64,000 nucleotides of DNA. It comes from Aeromonas allosaccharophila (lineage in GTDB: Bacteria; Pseudomonadota; Gammaproteobacteria; Enterobacterales; Aeromonadaceae). The translations under genes and the position numbers were made by a program. The notes beneath the pieces were generated by a model. It made no database searches and had not been told where the DNA came from. It saw only the letters and a program-made list of their open reading frames with translations. The stretch covers positions 1 to 64,000 of the forward strand of contig NZ_CDBR01000099.1 in assembly GCF_000819685.1 (NCBI RefSeq). The letters run 5' to 3'. Below are positions 27,893 through 36,837 of this stretch, in pieces (the first letter of the stretch is position 1; each line of letters opens with the position of its first letter).

Positions 27893-28137
27893 GGCAAGAT
27901 ATCCTGCTCTGGCATCAGGGCCACCATCTGGCGGAAGCTCTCCAGGCTGGCCTGCGCCTCCTCTTCGTCAATCTTGCTCATCACAAAGCCGATATGGAGC
28001 AGCACATAGTCCCCCAGCTTGAGGGGCTCTTCGAGCAGCATGCAGCTGACTCGCCGCTGCACCCCCAGGGTATCGACGGTGACGCAGTTATCTTCGGGGT
28101 GCAGCTGCACCACCTGAGAGGGAATGGATAGACACAT
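27886..28137 (-). CDS. hypC: Hydrogenase assembly chaperone HypC
   Basis: The 83-residue protein begins MCLSIPSQVV, with the essential Cys2 that binds iron and the large-subunit precursor. The longer frame upstream was rejected because Cys2 must be next to the start. It serves with HypD in cofactor assembly. No HybG homologue occurs in the hyb operon, so HypC probably serves both HycE and HybC. Confidence 0.94.
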   Translation of the reverse strand: MCLSIPSQVVQLHPEDNCVTVDTLGVQRRVSCMLLEEPLKLGDYVLLHIGFVMSKIDEEEAQASLESFRQMVALMPEQDILPC

Positions 28138-28142
28138 GGATT

Positions 28143-30569
28143 TCAGGACTCCGACAAGGTGGCACAAGCGGTGGTGACAGGCTGGTGCGTGGCAAGATGG
28201 TGGATGGCAAACCAAAGCTGACCGGCGGCGATGCCACCGTCATTGAGTGGCAGGGTTTCGCTGGTCAATACCTGCCGACCGGCTGCTTCGAGAGCGGGCA
28301 CCAGCTGGTCCATCAGCACCCGGTTTTGAAAGACGCCGCCCCCCAGCGCCACCGGATAGCCGGGGAAGCGCTCGGCCAGAGCGATAACCAGATTACTGAT
28401 GGCGCGGATAAAACCGGCGGCCAGGCTGGCGGTGGAGGTGCCTTTGCGCCGTTCGCTGACAAGGGTATAGATGAGCTCGGCCCACTGGATCTGCAGCGGC
28501 CCTTCCGCTGATTGGCTGAGATCAAAGGCAAGGGGGAAGGGCTGTTCATCGGGAGCCAGCTGCAAGGCTGCCGCCTCCAGCAGGAGTCCCGCTTCGCCCT
28601 CGTAATCCGGGGTATCGATCACTCCCAAGAGCGCCGCCACCGCATCGAACAGCCGACCGATGGAACTGGTGTAGGGGGCGTTGCGACCGAGATGCCAGAG
28701 CTGGTGCAGGTTGCTGATCCGCTTAAGGGGCAGTTGCTTGATCAACGGAATATCGAGGGCACTGATCTGCTCAGGGCTGTGCGATTCAAACAGCAGCCCC
28801 AGCAGCTGACGTACCGGCTCGCGGATGGCCGCCTCGCCGCCGATCAGCTTGAAGGGTGTGAGGTGGGCAACGCGCGTAAAGCCCTGAACGTCTGCGAGCA
28901 GCAGCTCGCCCCCCCAGAGGGTGCCGTCATCGCCAAGGCCGGTGCCATCGAAGGCAACACCCAGCACCGGGCCTGTGATGTTGTGCTCGGCCATCACCCC
29001 CAGCAGGTGGGCGTGATGGTGCTGCACCTCGAGATGGGGGGCACCCTGATCCTGGCAATAGCTTTTGGCCCACTGGTGGCTGAGGTAGCCCGGGTGGCGA
29101 TCCGACACCAGCACTTCGGGCTTGAGATCGTAAAGTTCGCGAAAGGTCGCCAGGGTCTGCTCGAAGTGCTCCTGCATTGGCAGGCTGTGCAGATCGCCGA
29201 TATAGGGGCTGTAGATGCGCTGGCGGCCGAAGGCGAGCGCCAGCTGGTTCTTCTGCTGCGCCCCGACTGCCAAGAGCGGCACCCTGACCGCCTCTTGCAG
29301 GCTGGGAGTGCAGGGGGCATAGCCTCGGGCTAGCCGCAACGTCTGGCGTCGCCCGCCGGCCCACTGCACCAGACTGTCGTCGCACGGGTGCAGGATGGGG
29401 CGGTTGTGATCCAGGATGCCGTCAATCTCGCTGCCGAGTTCCCTGACCACCGCCTCGCACTCGATAAGGATTGGGCTGCCGCGCCCATTGGCGCTGGTGG
29501 CCACCAGCGGCATGGTGCAGGTATCCAGCAGCAGCTGATGGAGCGGGGTATAGGGGAGCATGATCCCAAGGTAGGGGATGCCGGGGGCGATCCCCGCGGC
29601 CAGCGGCGCGGTTGTCAGTTGGGATTCTGAGAGCCGATCATCATTTTTGCGCTTGCGCAGCAAGGTGATGGGTCTGGCCTGAGAGGCGAGCAGCGTCCAC
29701 TCTGCCCCGCAGCCGGTGACATGCAGTTTGGCCTCGGCAAGGGAGCCCATCATCACCGCCAGCGGCTTGCGCGCGCGTCGCTTGAGCATTCGTAATCTGG
29801 CAACACTCTGTTCATTGCGGGCATCACATATCAGGTGATAACCCCCCATCCCCTTGACCGCAATCAGCGCTCCCGCCTGCAGGGCGCTTGCAGCGGCCTG
29901 CAGGGCATCCTCGCGCTCGGACAGTGCATCGCCACGGCCATTTCGCCAGCTGAGATGGGGCCCGCACTCGGGGCAGCTCACCGGCTGGGCGTGGTAGCGT
30001 CTGTCCAGCGGGTTTTCATAGGCCGCCGCACAGCGCGGGCACATGGCAAAGTCGGCCATGGCGGTGTGGGGGCGGTCGTAGGGGAGGCGGCGGATGATGG
30101 TGTAGCGCGGGCCGCAGTGGGTGCAGTTGGTAAAGGGGTAGTGGTGGTGGCGATCGTTGGGGTTGGCCACATCCCGGGCGCACGCCTCGCACATTCCCTG
30201 ATCCGGCGAGATGGCGACCGTGGCAGCACTCTGCTGCTGGCTTGCCTTGATATGAAAGGCGCCGTTGTAATCGGGATTCGGGTTTTGGGGCAGCTCCCGC
30301 TCGCTGAAATGATCGATGCGGCTCAGCGGCGGCGCCAATTCCCGCAGTTCGCGGGCAAAGCTGGCCAGCTGCTCGGGGGATCCCTCGGCGCCGATGGTGA
30401 CGCCGTTGGCATCGTTCAACACATAACCGGCAAGGCCGTGGCGCAGCGCCAGCCCATAGACGAAGGGGCGAAAGCCGACCCCCTGAACTATGCCGTCGAT
30501 ATGAAATTCGCGGCGCAGCCGGTTGGCCACAGGATTGGCAGAGCCAGAGGGGGCGATGGTGGCGCTCAT
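28143..30569 (-). CDS. hypF: Carbamoyltransferase HypF
   Basis: HypF transfers carbamoyl from carbamoyl phosphate to the C-terminal Cys of HypE. Domains in order are an acylphosphatase domain (about 18-105, GIVQGVGFRPFVYG), two zinc-finger-like regions with CEAC, CTHC, CPRC and CPEC, a YrdC-like ATP-binding domain (about 220-400), and a Kae1/carbamoyltransferase-type domain with VAFDGTGLGDDGTLWGGE and ALGGGVFQNRVL. The 808 residues are slightly longer than the E. coli protein. The start overlaps the selB stop (ATGA), an unusual link of Sec decoding and NiFe maturation. Confidence 0.95.
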   Translation of the reverse strand: MSATIAPSGSANPVANRLRREFHIDGIVQGVGFRPFVYGLALRHGLAGYVLNDANGVTIGAEGSPEQLASFARELRELAPPLSRIDHFSERELPQNPNPDYNGAFHIKASQQQSAATVAISPDQGMCEACARDVANPNDRHHHYPFTNCTHCGPRYTIIRRLPYDRPHTAMADFAMCPRCAAAYENPLDRRYHAQPVSCPECGPHLSWRNGRGDALSEREDALQAAASALQAGALIAVKGMGGYHLICDARNEQSVARLRMLKRRARKPLAVMMGSLAEAKLHVTGCGAEWTLLASQARPITLLRKRKNDDRLSESQLTTAPLAAGIAPGIPYLGIMLPYTPLHQLLLDTCTMPLVATSANGRGSPILIECEAVVRELGSEIDGILDHNRPILHPCDDSLVQWAGGRRQTLRLARGYAPCTPSLQEAVRVPLLAVGAQQKNQLALAFGRQRIYSPYIGDLHSLPMQEHFEQTLATFRELYDLKPEVLVSDRHPGYLSHQWAKSYCQDQGAPHLEVQHHHAHLLGVMAEHNITGPVLGVAFDGTGLGDDGTLWGGELLLADVQGFTRVAHLTPFKLIGGEAAIREPVRQLLGLLFESHSPEQISALDIPLIKQLPLKRISNLHQLWHLGRNAPYTSSIGRLFDAVAALLGVIDTPDYEGEAGLLLEAAALQLAPDEQPFPLAFDLSQSAEGPLQIQWAELIYTLVSERRKGTSTASLAAGFIRAISNLVIALAERFPGYPVALGGGVFQNRVLMDQLVPALEAAGRQVLTSETLPLNDGGIAAGQLWFAIHHLATHQPVTTACATLSES

Positions 30570-32461
30570 GCCGGCTCCAACTCATCTTGAGTCTGCGGTA
30601 AACGCAGCACCCGGCGCTCGTTCTCCTCGCGTCGCACCCAGCCATCCATCTCCATGCGCAGGCAGAACGGAATGGCGTATTTACGCGACAAACCGGTGAT
30701 CTCCTTGAGGGATGCCATGTCGATCAGATCTCCCACCTGCTGGCCCGCCAGCACGGCGGCGACCATCTGGTTGTAAAGCTCGGCGTCGTAGTAGATGGGG
30801 CCATCGAGCTGCACCAGATACTTGAGTCGCGCCAGATTGCGCAGCTGCTTTTGCAACGCGCCTTTTTGTAGCAAGCCCTGCTGCAGGGCCGCGGGCAGCT
30901 TGCGGGTGATAAAGGGATCCAGCGCCACGCCGCCGGGGCCCAGTTTACCGGGCTCGTAACCCTCCTTGCCTTGATCTCGCACCACCTTGAGCACCAGCTG
31001 TGCCTCTTCCCCCAGATCATCTTCCGACTCGCCGCAGCCCGGTTGCCACTTGTCATGGTGCAGATGGATCAGCTGCTCGCTTTTGAGCTGCTGGAGCAGG
31101 GCATGAGTGACCGGCAGGGCGATGCCAAAGCGGGTCGCCAGCTCGGCGGCACTAAGGGGTTCACTTTTCAGCGTGGCCAGCAGCTGGTCGCGGCTTTGGG
31201 CCAGCCAGCAGCTATCCAGCAGCCAATCACCGAGGGGGGTGACCTGCTCTGGCCGCTGGTCAAAGCGGCTGGCCAGCACATAGCCGTTGAGCCCCAGTTG
31301 TAGGGTGGCCGGGTTGTAGCGCTCCAAGTCATCAGGCAGCTCGCCCAGCAGGGCGTGTAGCGCCTTTCGTCTGGCAGGGTGGATGTCGCCGCACCAGACG
31401 ATGCGGGCGCCGTGCAGCAGTTCGCTGCTGCCGTGGCGAATGATGGCGAGCGGCTGGCCAAAGAAGCAGGGGATGGGGCTGGTAAAGATCAGTCGCGCCA
31501 GCCGGGTCTCTTTTATCGGTACAAAGCGCGCCTGACCATGCCAACTGCCGAGGGCTACTTCGACCTCCTTGTTGTGCAGAGAGGGTCGTAGCGCCTTGCC
31601 GCTCAGGCTCTCTGCGTTGAGTCGCACGATAAGGTGGGTTGCCGCCTCGCACTGGCCAGCGGCGCTGGTAAGGCAGTGGCCGCGGGCCACCTCCTTGTGG
31701 GGCACTTTTTTAAGGCCCACCGCCACCCGGCAGACGGCGCCGATCTCGTCGACGCTCTGGTGATAGGCCTGCAGGGAGCGCACCTGCACCTCCCGATCGG
31801 CGGGGTAGAGGCGCAGCTTGTCTCCCACCTTGAGGCTGCCCTGCTGCAAGGTGCCGGTAAGCACTGTGCCGGTGCCATTGGCGGTAAAGACTCTGTCTAC
31901 ATACAGTCGCGGGGCGCTCTGCTCGCGGGCAGCGTGTGAGGCTGGTAGCTCGGCAAGCTGGCGCACGATGGCAGTGTGCAGGGCAGCCATATTGGCGCCG
32001 GTTTTGGCGCTGACGCTGACGATATCGGGCACCATGCCGCTCTCGTCCATCACCCGCTCCAGCAGGCTCTCCTCAAGCAGTGCCAGCTCGTCGGCGCTCA
32101 CCAGATCGCACTTGTTGATGCAGACCAAGAGACGCGGCACCCCCATCGCCTTGAGCAGGCGCAGGTGATCGCCGGTCATCGGCATCCACCCCTCGTCGGC
32201 GGCAATCACCAGCAGCACCAGATCCAGACTCCAGAGCCCCGCCACCATATTGCGGATATAGCGCTCGTGGCCGGGCACGTCGATGACGCCTATGGTGTTG
32301 CCCTGACCGTCGTCGAAGTGGGCAAAGCCGAGATCCTGGGTCATGCCGATGGCCTGCTCGTGGGCACGGGCCGTGGTGATGCCGGTGAGGGCCTTGATCA
32401 GCAGGGTCTTGCCGTGATCCACGTGGCCAGCAAGACCGATAACGGCGCGATAGGGGGTCAT
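30566..32461 (-). CDS. selB: Selenocysteine-specific elongation factor SelB
   Basis: SelB carries Sec-tRNA to the ribosome at UGA codons followed by a SECIS. The N-terminal GTPase has GHVDHGKT, DVPGHE and NKCD motifs, followed by two EF-Tu-like beta-barrel domains and, from about 390, winged-helix domains that bind SECIS RNA. ATG 32461 (MTPYRAVIGLAGHVDHGK) has GAGGAG about ten nt upstream and begins just after the selA stop; ATG 32485 has no ribosome binding site. Within this window its only evident client is fdhF. Confidence 0.94.
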   Translation of the reverse strand: MTPYRAVIGLAGHVDHGKTLLIKALTGITTARAHEQAIGMTQDLGFAHFDDGQGNTIGVIDVPGHERYIRNMVAGLWSLDLVLLVIAADEGWMPMTGDHLRLLKAMGVPRLLVCINKCDLVSADELALLEESLLERVMDESGMVPDIVSVSAKTGANMAALHTAIVRQLAELPASHAAREQSAPRLYVDRVFTANGTGTVLTGTLQQGSLKVGDKLRLYPADREVQVRSLQAYHQSVDEIGAVCRVAVGLKKVPHKEVARGHCLTSAAGQCEAATHLIVRLNAESLSGKALRPSLHNKEVEVALGSWHGQARFVPIKETRLARLIFTSPIPCFFGQPLAIIRHGSSELLHGARIVWCGDIHPARRKALHALLGELPDDLERYNPATLQLGLNGYVLASRFDQRPEQVTPLGDWLLDSCWLAQSRDQLLATLKSEPLSAAELATRFGIALPVTHALLQQLKSEQLIHLHHDKWQPGCGESEDDLGEEAQLVLKVVRDQGKEGYEPGKLGPGGVALDPFITRKLPAALQQGLLQKGALQKQLRNLARLKYLVQLDGPIYYDAELYNQMVAAVLAGQQVGDLIDMASLKEITGLSRKYAIPFCLRMEMDGWVRREENERRVLRLPQTQDELEPA

Positions 32462-32465
32462 GGGA

Positions 32466-33935
32466 TCAGGACTCCTCGGTTGCATTGATCGGGGAGGGCA
32501 ACAGCAGCTCGTTAAGCTGGGCGATCAGCAGGCCCATCTCGGTCGGCAGCAGGGTGGCCATATTGAGCAGCACCTTCTGCTGGCGCACGGTGGCGATGAC
32601 CGGCACCGGCAGTTCGCGCAGGGCATCGAGCAGCAGCTGGGCCGGACGCGGGTCGGTGCATTCGAGCGCAGGCGCCGGGTAGAACTCGTCCGGCAGGGTG
32701 CCGCCGCCCACCACCAGTTGGGCGGGGATCGGCACAAAGCAGCCGGGCAGGGCGGCCATCAGCTGGTCGGCCCGGGCCTGCATGGCGGCCGGGTTGCTCA
32801 AGGTGCGCTGGGCAATACCCTCACCGATGGGGGATTTGTTGAGCTTGTGGATGAGCAGGCGTTCCAGCAGGGAGTAGACGATGCGGCTCGGGCGGAAAGT
32901 ACGCATCATGGGGTGTTTTTCCAGCCGCTTGATGAGATCGCTGCGGCCGCTGATGATGCCCGATTGCGGGCCGCCCAAGAGCTTGTCGCCGGAGTAGCAG
33001 ACCAGATCTGCCCCCGCCTTGATGTACTGGCGCACCGAGGTTTCATCCGGTGCAAACTCCTCGGTGGTCAAGCCCGAGCCCTGATCCACTGCCAGCACCA
33101 CGTGCTCGGGCAGGGCGCGGGCCACCTCGCCAATATCGGGGGATTCGGTAAAGCCGCGAATGGCGAAATTGGATCTGTGCACCATCAGCACCAGCGCGGT
33201 CTGATCGGTGATGGCATCGAGGTAATCTTTGGCGGTAGTGATATTGGTAGTGCCCACCTCCACCAGTTTGGCACCGGAGAGCGCCAGAATATCGGGAATG
33301 CGAAAGCCGCCGCCAATCTGGATCTGCTCGCCGCGCGAGACGATCACCTCGCGCCCCTTGGCCACCTCCTGCAGCAGCAAAAAGAGCGAAGCGGCGTTGT
33401 TGTTGACCACCAGCGAATCCTCGGCCTGGGTGAGGCAACGGAGCAGGGGGGCGATCAGCCCCTTGCGCCCGCCGCGCTTGCCGGTGGCGAGATCCAGCTC
33501 CAGATTGTTGTACCCGGTGTTGAGGTCACGCACCTCGTCCCACAGATCGGCACTTAACGGCGAACGCCCCAGATTGGTATGCACCAGGGTGCCGGTGGCG
33601 TTGATCACCCGGGTTTGACGCTGGCGCAACTGCTGTCGGCAACGCTTGGCAATCAGCGCCTCGATCTGCTCGGGGGCAACGCCATGCTGGCGAAAATCTT
33701 CGCTCTGGCGCAGCTCGCTCAGGGTCTCGCGCACCGCCTGAGTCACCAACGGGCGGCTCAGCGCCTCGATAAAACCGGCGAGAAAGGGTTGCTGCAGCAG
33801 CTGCTCCACTTGCGGCAAACGGCGCGTTTGTTGCTGGCTGGGCTGTTGCTGTGAATCTGGCAGTGAATCGTCGGCAGCCGTACCTGATGTGGGCTGGCGG
33901 TGGGGGATGGCTGACGCGTGAGACGAGTTCGGCAT
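32466..33935 (-). CDS. selA: L-seryl-tRNA(Sec) selenium transferase SelA
   Basis: SelA converts Ser-tRNA(Sec) to Sec-tRNA using selenophosphate and PLP. The PLP lysine lies in YSGDKLLGGPQSGII. Further family motifs are NATGTLVHTNLGRSPLS and VNNNAASLFLLL. The N-terminus has a Ser/Gln-rich extension (SLPDSQQQPSQQQTRR) absent from E. coli SelA. ATG 33935 gives 489 residues; the frame is open upstream to 34040, but that start is a TTG lacking a binding site. The selenophosphate synthetase gene selD is not in this window. Confidence 0.93.
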   Translation of the reverse strand: MPNSSHASAIPHRQPTSGTAADDSLPDSQQQPSQQQTRRLPQVEQLLQQPFLAGFIEALSRPLVTQAVRETLSELRQSEDFRQHGVAPEQIEALIAKRCRQQLRQRQTRVINATGTLVHTNLGRSPLSADLWDEVRDLNTGYNNLELDLATGKRGGRKGLIAPLLRCLTQAEDSLVVNNNAASLFLLLQEVAKGREVIVSRGEQIQIGGGFRIPDILALSGAKLVEVGTTNITTAKDYLDAITDQTALVLMVHRSNFAIRGFTESPDIGEVARALPEHVVLAVDQGSGLTTEEFAPDETSVRQYIKAGADLVCYSGDKLLGGPQSGIISGRSDLIKRLEKHPMMRTFRPSRIVYSLLERLLIHKLNKSPIGEGIAQRTLSNPAAMQARADQLMAALPGCFVPIPAQLVVGGGTLPDEFYPAPALECTDPRPAQLLLDALRELPVPVIATVRQQKVLLNMATLLPTEMGLLIAQLNELLLPSPINATEES

Positions 33936-34250
33936 GGGATTACCAGTGCAGTGCGTGGGTTCGGGATGCGCACCGGTTTGCCGATAGAGAGGCCGAGCTG
34001 ACGGGTTATGGCACTGCTGGCGATTTGCGGATGACTGCAAACTGGGTGCATCAATGAGCGGGTATAAATTAATGCTGCATCAATGCTGATAAATTAATTT
34101 TTGGCCAGCGAGATAACCTGACGTCGGATTATATTGGCAAGCGGCAAGCACCTTTTGCTAAGGTATTCTTTCAAACATATTGAACAAGCGATGAAAATAA
34201 CACTCAGGCAGATAAACTCAGCGAGAGAGTATTTTTTCAATAGATAAATT

Positions 34251-34342
34251 TGGCGGAAGAGGCAGGAATCGAACCTGCCAAAGCCTTCTCGGCTCACATC
34301 GGTTTTGAAGACCGAGGAGGCCACCAGACCCCATCAACTTCC
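34251..34342 (-). tRNA. selC: tRNA-Sec (anticodon UCA)
   Basis: The minus strand reads GGAAGTTGATGGGG... with a long 8-bp acceptor stem, anticodon loop CTTCAAA giving UCA, a long extra arm (around GAGCCGAGAAGGC), a T-arm GGTTCGATTCC, and an encoded CCA end. The 92-nt length and shape match bacterial selC. It sits between hycI and selA, so all dedicated Sec decoding genes but selD are here. Confidence 0.95.
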
Positions 34343-34470
34343 GTAACGGCCGCCATTTTGTGGCAAATTTCTGTGACTGGCAACGCTTTTTTTGTCATAA
34401 AAAAGCGAGGGTTAGCGATTTTTTGAAAAATTCAAAGAACCTTGTCTTATATCAAGTTCAGCACAATTAG

Positions 34471-34496
34471 CCCGATGTTTTTAATTTAACATCGGG
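34471..34496 (-). terminator. Putative terminator downstream of hycI
   Basis: A perfect 9-bp inverted repeat (CCCGATGTT / AACATCGGG) with an 8-nt AT loop lies about 60 nt after the hycI stop. It may end or attenuate the hyc transcript before selC. A second AT-rich inverted repeat (CGCTTTTTT/AAAAAAGCG) at 34384-34407 lies just upstream of selC. Confidence 0.55.
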
Positions 34497-34555
34497 CCTC
34501 GATCACATTGCCGGAACCGTCGGTCAATAACGGTCGTTAACAACTCGATAAATAA

Positions 34556-35047
34556 TCACCGCTTGGCGTTGGCAATATTCCACTGCTCCAGTTTCTCTAT
34601 TAACAAGTCGGTATCTTTGGCTGCATCAAGATGCTGATAAAGATAATCCATCGCCTCGCTCACCATCTCGGTCATCGGGAAGGAGAACGCCACGATGGCC
34701 GGTTGTACCCCGACAAAGATCACCTCGGGGACAAAGGTCTTGAGCTCGTCGATCAGGAAATTGAGCGGCATATTGTGGGTCGAGAAGATAAACATTTCGG
34801 CAATGGTCTCGGGGGGGATCACCTGCAGGGTTCCCGCCTTCTCGCCGATCTCGGCGGCATCCACCAGCACCACCCGCTCAGGTTGCAGCTCCCGCACCTT
34901 GTAGACCACATTTTCCGGCGCGATGCCGCCGTCGATATGGATCCAGCCGGGCAGGGGGGTGGCTTGCAGTTTGTCGGCAAGATAGGGGCCGGCACCGTCG
35001 TCCCCCATCATGGCATTGCCCACGGTCAACACGAGATTGCAGCCCAT
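34556..35047 (-). CDS. hycI: Hydrogenase-3 maturation endopeptidase HycI
   Basis: HycI removes the C-terminal propeptide of HycE after nickel insertion. The 163-residue M52-type protein starts [26 protein letters not shown], closely matching E. coli HycI, with conserved DGG(I)APEN and FSTHNMPLNFLIDEL. It overlaps hycH as TGATG. Each hydrogenase in the window has its own protease (HybD, HycI) while sharing one Hyp set. Confidence 0.95.
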   Translation of the reverse strand: MGCNLVLTVGNAMMGDDGAGPYLADKLQATPLPGWIHIDGGIAPENVVYKVRELQPERVVLVDAAEIGEKAGTLQVIPPETIAEMFIFSTHNMPLNFLIDELKTFVPEVIFVGVQPAIVAFSFPMTEMVSEAMDYLYQHLDAAKDTDLLIEKLEQWNIANAKR

Positions 35048-35460
35048 CAGCGGCTCCTTACCATCAGGTACATATGGGGGTCGTTATAAAGAGCGGTGAG
35101 CTGATCCATAAAGGTGTTGGTCCAGCCCAGCTCCTGCTCGTCGAGTAGATTGTCGGCTTTGCGCAGCCGGTCGAAGGCGCAGGCCAGCATATGGCAGTGC
35201 TCGCGATAGATGGTGATCTCGCCAAAGGTGAGAAATCCCTCCATCTTGCGGCGCGCTTCACTTCCCTCTGACAGCTTGGCCACCCAGTCGCGATAACCGA
35301 TCAGCGAGCAGACCAGGTCTGCTCGCAGGCAATCGACGATGCCGAGGTGGTGGCCAATGGCGAGGCTGTAGTACATCACCTCTTTGGCCTCTTCCGGCAC
35401 GTCGAACTGCTCGTCGACGAACTTGCGCGAGAGGCGGTAGAAAAAAACCTCGTCAGCCAT
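35047..35460 (-). CDS. hycH: Formate hydrogenlyase maturation protein HycH
   Basis: HycH is a cytoplasmic accessory factor for hydrogenase-3 maturation of uncertain biochemical role. The 137-residue start [17 protein letters not shown] was chosen because it matches the family; the open frame upstream lies within hycG. It overlaps the end of hycG by 8 nt. Typical family features visible are [18 protein letters not shown] and YNDPHMYLM near the end. Confidence 0.92.
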   Translation of the reverse strand: MADEVFFYRLSRKFVDEQFDVPEEAKEVMYYSLAIGHHLGIVDCLRADLVCSLIGYRDWVAKLSEGSEARRKMEGFLTFGEITIYREHCHMLACAFDRLRKADNLLDEQELGWTNTFMDQLTALYNDPHMYLMVRSR

Positions 35461-36268
35461 GCACCGCCTCTCCCTTGCCGGCCGCCCGGTTGAGGCAGGC
35501 GTTTGCGAGGTTGTTGACGATCTCCGCCAGACGCGGATCGTCGTGCTGATCGAGGTAGCTCTGGATGCGCAGATCCACATCCTGCTGGGTCGCCCCTTCG
35601 AGCAGGGCCATAAACTCGTCGGCGATGATCCGCCCCTGACGGTAACCGGCCATGCGGCGCGCTTCGCGTTCGATCATCACCCGGATTTCGTTGGGGATGC
35701 CGGTGTGGCGCAGTTCGACCCGCTCACCCGGTTGCACCTCGTGGCTGGTGGCTTTGAGTTTCTGCTCAAGCAGACCGAGCGCCACGGCAAAGCCGTAGAT
35801 GGTGGCGGCGGGAGTGGGGGGGCAGCCCGGGATATAGACATCCACCGGCACTATCTTGTCGGTGCCGCCCCAGACGCAGTAGAGGTCGTGGAAGATGCCG
35901 CCGTCACAGCCGCAGGCGCCGTAGGCGATGCAGATCTTGGGATCGGGGGCCGCCTCATAGGCGCGCAGGGCCGGTACCCGCATCGCTCGGGTCACCGCGC
36001 CGGTAAAGAGCAGGATGTCGGCGTGGCGGGGGGAGGCGACCACCTTGATGCCGAAACGCTCGGCATCAAACAGCGGGGTGATGGTGGCGAAGATCTCGAT
36101 CTCGCAGGCGTTGCAGCCGCCGCAATCGACCCGGTAGACATAGGCCGAGCGGCGAATGTCTTTGAGCAGGGTCTTCTTGAGTTTGGTGATCTCGGGATCC
36201 TGTGCCAGCGGCACGGCGCGGGTATGGGCATGGCCGACAACCGGTTCTATGCCTTTGATCTTGCTCAT
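35453..36268 (-). CDS. hycG: Hydrogenase-3 small subunit HycG
   Basis: HycG is the NuoB-like subunit with the 4Fe-4S cluster nearest the NiFe site of HycE. Ligands appear in [17 protein letters not shown] and [10 protein letters not shown] 36268 overlaps the hycF stop (TGATG) and has AGGAG eight nt upstream; ATG 36277 is too close to that site. It has no signal peptide, so the complex faces the cytoplasm. Confidence 0.94.
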   Translation of the reverse strand: MSKIKGIEPVVGHAHTRAVPLAQDPEITKLKKTLLKDIRRSAYVYRVDCGGCNACEIEIFATITPLFDAERFGIKVVASPRHADILLFTGAVTRAMRVPALRAYEAAPDPKICIAYGACGCDGGIFHDLYCVWGGTDKIVPVDVYIPGCPPTPAATIYGFAVALGLLEQKLKATSHEVQPGERVELRHTGIPNEIRVMIEREARRMAGYRQGRIIADEFMALLEGATQQDVDLRIQSYLDQHDDPRLAEIVNNLANACLNRAAGKGEAVHG

Positions 36269-36828
36269 CACATCCACTCCTGTTGTGCGGCGATCGGTGT
36301 GGCAATCGGTGTTGTGGTTAGGGCCGAGTCAGGCTGGCTCAGCATGCTCTGTTTTCGTTTGCAGTCGGGGCAGTGGTGCAGTCGCTCCGGGGTCGCGAGC
36401 GGTGTGCCTGCCTGCTTGAGGGTGTCCTCCACCAGCGCCACCAGCTTGCTCGGGGCAAAGTAGGTGCCGCACAGGGTGCAGGAGGCCAGCGCGAAGCGGG
36501 CTTCCTCATAGAGATCCGCCTTGTTGGTCACCGCCAGTTCGAACTCGGGGGAGAGGGCGATGGCGCGGGTCGGGCAGACCTCTTCGCAGCGGCCGCAGAA
36601 GATGCAGCGTGCCATGGAGATCTCCCAGCGCCGTTCGCCGGTCTCCATGTCCACTTCCATTACCAGCGCGTTGGCCGGGCAGGCCTTGGTGCAGGCGGCG
36701 CAGGCGATGCACTGATCCGCCTGATATTTCGGTTTGCCGCGAAAATCCCGGTTCACATCAATGGGTGCGAAGGGGTACTTGGCGGTCGGGGTGCCAGCCT
36801 TGAGGATGGTCTTGAACAGCTTGATCAT
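36268..36828 (-). CDS. hycF: Formate hydrogenlyase electron-transfer subunit HycF
   Basis: This NuoI-like ferredoxin subunit has two 4Fe-4S motifs, [12 protein letters not shown] and [12 protein letters not shown], plus additional cysteines (CTLCG, CPDCK) toward the C-terminus that could bind a further metal as in HycF relatives. The 186-residue protein relays electrons from HycB to HycG. It begins 9 nt after the hycE stop region and ends overlapping hycG. Confidence 0.93.
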   Translation of the reverse strand: MIKLFKTILKAGTPTAKYPFAPIDVNRDFRGKPKYQADQCIACAACTKACPANALVMEVDMETGERRWEISMARCIFCGRCEEVCPTRAIALSPEFELAVTNKADLYEEARFALASCTLCGTYFAPSKLVALVEDTLKQAGTPLATPERLHHCPDCKRKQSMLSQPDSALTTTPIATPIAAQQEWM

Positions 36829-36837
36829 GATGACCCC

